Origin: Myxococcota bacterium
Lineage (GTDB): Bacteria; Myxococcota_A; UBA796; JAJRTE01
Assembly (NCBI GenBank): GCA_024278455.1
Contig: JAJRTE010000187.1
Coordinates: forward strand, 1-46,062
Length of the DNA: 46,062 bases
Direction of reading: 5' to 3'
Shown here: positions 43,232-46,062 of the stretch, piece by piece
How the letters are laid out: each line of letters begins with the position of its first letter
Position numbering within the stretch: the first letter of the stretch is position 1
The notes under the pieces: model-generated
Databases searched by the model: none
Told to the model about the DNA's origin: nothing
The model's input: only the letters and a program-made list of their open reading frames with translations
Made by a program: the position numbers and the translations under genes

Positions 43232-44716
43232 CTACCGTGCCGGGGATTCCCCGACACTCCAGCGCAGGTCGTACTCGGCGGTGACCACGTCCACCTGGAA
43301 CGAGGCGGCCTGGCTCAGGGCTGTCCGGTACTCGCTCTGCGCGTTCAACAGGTCCAGCAGCGACGCTGAGCCCTGGTTGTATAATGTCTGCAAAATCATC
43401 AGGTTTTCCGTGGCAAGCTCAACCTGCGCCTTCACTCCGGCCGCGCGCCGCTCCAGGTTCTTCCAGGTCTCCAGCGCGGTTCTCACCTCTTCGGCGATGG
43501 CGTCGTATTCGGCGGCTTCCTGCTGTCGCCACTGCTCGATGATCGTCTCGGCCCGTTCCACCTGGTACCGGGTCGAGAAGTTGTTGAACAGGTTCCAGGA
43601 GAGATTCACCCCGCCGGTGACTTCGACGGTAGGCGAAAACGAGGCCTGGTCCAGGGTGTCGGCGTCGGTCCAGAGGGCCGTGTTGCCGGCGTCGAGCGTG
43701 ATGTCGAGGCTGATGGCCGGGAAGTACCCGGCCCGGGCCATCTTCCGATCGTACTGGGCAGCGGTGCGCGACAGGGCAAGGCCGGCCAGTTCAGGCCGGC
43801 GGCTCGCCGCTCGAGCCACCAGTTCCCCGGCGTCGTCGGGCCACGGGCCGAGCTGGACATCCTCCGCGCGATCGGCCAGCTCGATCGCTCGACCGTCGAG
43901 ATGGAGCAGCCGGGCGAGGGTCTGACGTGCGCTGTAGGCGGCCAGCTCGAGCTGCGCCAGGCGCTGCTCCTGGTTCAGGACATCCACCTTGAACCGGTTG
44001 AGTTCGATAGGCGCGGCGAGCCCGGTGTCGACCTTGGCCTGAATGATCTCCACCGCTTGCCGGCTCTGCTCCAACCCCTCTCGCGCCGCCTGCTGCTGGA
44101 GTTCGTACCCCTGGATGGTCCAGTAGGCCTGGTACGCGGCACGCTCGAGTTCTCTTTCGGCAACGGCCAGGTCGGACTTGCTGACATCGACGGCGACTTC
44201 GCTCTGCTTGACCCGGGCGGCCGTGAGTCCACCGGCATAGAGCGGCACCGACAGGAGCGCCGAGGTGCCATAATCCGTCGTGTGTCCCAGCAGGTCCTGG
44301 TCTGCGATGTTCGTGGAAGGATCCCAACTGACATCGGCCAGATACCCGGCCCGGACATCCACCGATGCGGTGATGCGATCGAGCTTCGCCCGGTGTTCGG
44401 CGAGTTCGGCCAGCAACACGTTCAGCCGGGTCCTTTGCAGGGACGGATTCCGCTCGATCGCCAGGGAGATGGCCTGCGCGACCGTCAGCCGGTAGCCTGC
44501 TACGTCCGTCGAGGGTGCTGGTTGGTTCTCGAGAGCATCCGCCTGGATGTCGGAGTGCGCGGATTCGCGTGGAGAATCTCCCGGACTCCGCACGACCGGG
44601 CCGCTCCCGGGTTCGAGCGTCACATCCTGTGCGCTCGCCGCCCCGGCCGGGACCGCCGGCATGGCGAGCATGGCCAGGAGTATGCCGTGGAATCCACCGA
44701 TCCAACTGTGTCGCAT
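43232..44716 (-). CDS. TolC-family outer-membrane efflux channel
   Basis: 494 residues. A signal peptide (GILLAMLAMPAVPAGAASAQ) precedes a low-complexity stretch and two OEP repeats that form TolC's helical barrel: LTVAQAISLAIERNPSLQRT starts the first, and GGVNLSWNLFNNFSTRYQVE with YNQGSASLLDLLNAQSEYRT marks the second. Trimeric TolC channels open the outer membrane for tripartite pumps. It follows the ATPase gene by 45 bp and precedes the adaptor by 50 bp, so it belongs to this dedicated system. Confidence 0.93.
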   Translation of the reverse strand: MRHSWIGGFHGILLAMLAMPAVPAGAASAQDVTLEPGSGPVVRSPGDSPRESAHSDIQADALENQPAPSTDVAGYRLTVAQAISLAIERNPSLQRTRLNVLLAELAEHRAKLDRITASVDVRAGYLADVSWDPSTNIADQDLLGHTTDYGTSALLSVPLYAGGLTAARVKQSEVAVDVSKSDLAVAERELERAAYQAYWTIQGYELQQQAAREGLEQSRQAVEIIQAKVDTGLAAPIELNRFKVDVLNQEQRLAQLELAAYSARQTLARLLHLDGRAIELADRAEDVQLGPWPDDAGELVARAASRRPELAGLALSRTAAQYDRKMARAGYFPAISLDITLDAGNTALWTDADTLDQASFSPTVEVTGGVNLSWNLFNNFSTRYQVERAETIIEQWRQQEAAEYDAIAEEVRTALETWKNLERRAAGVKAQVELATENLMILQTLYNQGSASLLDLLNAQSEYRTALSQAASFQVDVVTAEYDLRWSVGESPAR

Positions 44717-44761
44717 GACCTGTTCACTCTCCTATCGAGACGGGCAGGCGGCGGGCTCGCA

Positions 44762-45469
44762 TCATTCAGCCGCCGGGCGGCCCGGTTCCTTGCGCGTGTC
44801 GCTGACGATACGGCCGTCGCTCAGCCTGACCATGCGGTGCGCCCGCGCCCCCACTTCGGCCTCGTGCGTGACCAACACGATGGTCATGCCGTCCCTGTGA
44901 AGCTGCTCGATCAGACCCAGGATCTGCTGGGTGGTCTCGGAATCGACCGCACCCGTGGGCTCGTCGGCGAGGAGGACCACCGGTCGCGTCACGATGGCCC
45001 GGGCAATGGCTACTCGCTGCTGCTGGCCGCCGGACAACTCGGTGGGTCTGTGCTTCAGGCGGTGGCCGAGGCCGAGCTTCTCGAGGGCTTCGATCGCAAG
45101 CTTCCTCCGGGCGCGCGCGCCGACGCCGGCATAGATCAGGGGGACCTCCACGTTCTGGACGGCGGTATACCGGGGCAGCAGGTTGAACGCCTGGAACACG
45201 AAGCCGATCTTCCTGTTTCGCAATTCGGAGAGCCGGCGGTCGTTGAGCGACTGTACTGCCACTCCGTCCAGGTAGTACTCCCCGTCCGTGGGCCTGTCGA
45301 GTGCGCCGATGATGTTCATCAACGTGGACTTGCCCGAACCGGAGGCCCCCATCACGGCGACGAAAGCGTTGGGCTCAACCTCGAGTTCGATATTGTCGAG
45401 GGCGAAGAGCTTCTCCTCTCCGGATTGATAGACCTTGGTGACGTGCTTTAACTGGATCAAAGGCGCCAA
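44762..45469 (-). CDS. MacB/LolD-type ABC transporter ATPase
   Basis: 235 residues from TTG 45469, preceded by AGAGGA; longer upstream starts add a Cys/Arg-rich tail foreign to the family. Walker [10 protein letters not shown] (41-49), Q-loop in [10 protein letters not shown], signature LSGGQQQR, Walker [15 protein letters not shown] and switch His in LVTHE are complete. The insert [16 protein letters not shown] is typical of the MacB/LolD/FtsE group. It energises the two separate permeases encoded downstream. It is the first gene of the operon; the 177-bp gap upstream should contain the promoter, but none is obvious. Confidence 0.93.
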   Translation of the reverse strand: MAPLIQLKHVTKVYQSGEEKLFALDNIELEVEPNAFVAVMGASGSGKSTLMNIIGALDRPTDGEYYLDGVAVQSLNDRRLSELRNRKIGFVFQAFNLLPRYTAVQNVEVPLIYAGVGARARRKLAIEALEKLGLGHRLKHRPTELSGGQQQRVAIARAIVTRPVVLLADEPTGAVDSETTQQILGLIEQLHRDGMTIVLVTHEAEVGARAHRMVRLSDGRIVSDTRKEPGRPAAE

Positions 45470-45646
45470 GATGTACCGTCCTCTCGTGCATCGTCCCTGT
45501 TGGCCCAGGGACGGAAAACGACGAGACCAGCCGGGGCGCGTGGGGCACGCAGCCGCCAGGCTCGTGGCTGGCGCGTCGAACACATCCCCTCATACGCGGC
45601 CGACTGGAGATTATTGCCCTTTTCAACACGCTCGGCCCGGATTGGT

Positions 45647-46062
45647 TCACGCCATGCGCATCCAGCGATCGATTTGTCGCTGCAACGCGGCCATGCCGGC
45701 CTGCCACACATCGGGACGAACCAGGAGACTCGTCACGAAGTAGCCCTCTTGCGGGAAGTCGAAAAAGAAGCCGGGGTGCACGTAGACCCGCTGCTCCTCG
45801 AGCAACTCGATGGCCATGGACTCTTCCGTTGCCACGAGCGGCACGCGCAATACCTGATACCATCCTGCCTCGGCGGGGACAAGCGAAACCGGGGACGCTG
45901 GCCCGAGAAGGGTCTCCAGGTGCTCGAGGTTCGAGGCGATACGCCGGCGAACGGCCTGCTGGATTTCGCCACGACACGCCATCAGCGCGGGCAATGCCCC
46001 TTGCACCGGTGTGTTCACCGAAAGGTAGGCGTCGGCGATGAACTCGAGGCGCTCCAGGGCGC
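45647..46062 (-). CDS. Class I/II aminotransferase, C-terminal part (cut by the right edge)
   Basis: The last 138 codons of a PLP-dependent fold-type I aminotransferase; the N-terminal part, including the PLP lysine, lies beyond the window. Visible text starts ALERLEFIADAYLSVNTPVQ, the small-domain entry seen in AspC/alanine-type aminotransferases, and continues to AGWYQVLRVP, then LLEEQRVYVHPGFFFDFPQE, the substrate-specificity strand. The stop is at 45647. GTG 46018 is an internal valine, not the start. Which amino acid it uses cannot be told from this part. Confidence 0.85.
   Translation of the reverse strand, partial: ALERLEFIADAYLSVNTPVQGALPALMACRGEIQQAVRRRIASNLEHLETLLGPASPVSLVPAEAGWYQVLRVPLVATEESMAIELLEEQRVYVHPGFFFDFPQEGYFVTSLLVRPDVWQAGMAALQRQIDRWMRMA

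Overview
The window is GC-rich, densely coded DNA from a Gram-negative bacterium. It carries lipoproteins with lipoboxes, a TolC-type outer-membrane protein, a penicillin-binding protein 1C and a MacA/MacB-like export operon. Several traits fit an uncultured relative of the former Deltaproteobacteria (Myxococcota or Desulfobacterota): long MopE-type DCDD repeat proteins, a GKRLCTEAEW-type formylglycine-enzyme-like domain, a cNMP-PilT fusion, DUF4403 and DsrM/DsrK-type redox proteins. This is inference; there is no rRNA, tRNA or other phylogenetic marker. The hexamer CTCGAG is strikingly frequent throughout.

Layout. 1-3.1 kb: a truncated XRE/ImmA-type regulator (minus), a 48-residue exported peptide with its own promoter (minus), then a CoA-disulfide-reductase-like flavoprotein and an FmdB-type zinc ribbon (plus). 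3.1-9.35 kb: an exported protein and a 1791-residue protein of unknown function (both minus). 9.6-11.9 kb: a secreted heparinase II/III-family lyase (plus).

12.0-18.3 kb is the most remarkable block. A single-domain response regulator is divergent from a plus-strand gene set: an Rrf2/IscR-type regulator with three cysteines, a macrodomain protein, a DsrM/NarI-like cytochrome b, a DsrK/HdrD-like iron-sulfur protein fused to a receiver domain, a histidine kinase with two Cys-motif PAS domains, and a second response regulator. I read it as a redox-sensing phosphorelay wired onto a membrane electron-transfer complex, with the catalytic subunit itself possibly a phosphorylation target.

18.4-29.1 kb: a TPR lipoprotein, an array of eight 43-bp tandem repeats, a DUF4403 lipoprotein, a cyclic-nucleotide-binding PilT-like ATPase that has lost its Walker B glutamate, an Ogt-type methyltransferase, a nitrilase-family hydrolase, a SEC-C protein, and a four-domain VKOR-DsbA-FGE-TlpA fusion. 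29.4-37.0 kb: a 1610-residue MopE-repeat/glycine-rich surface protein and PbpC (minus). 37.2-39.4 kb: a TMEM43-like membrane protein, then a toxin-antitoxin pair whose antitoxin has an in-frame amber codon; the pair sits between two copies of the TMEM43 gene tail. 39.4-45.5 kb: a minus-strand export operon (ATPase, TolC, MacA-like adaptor, two FtsX-type permeases). The right edge cuts a class I/II aminotransferase.
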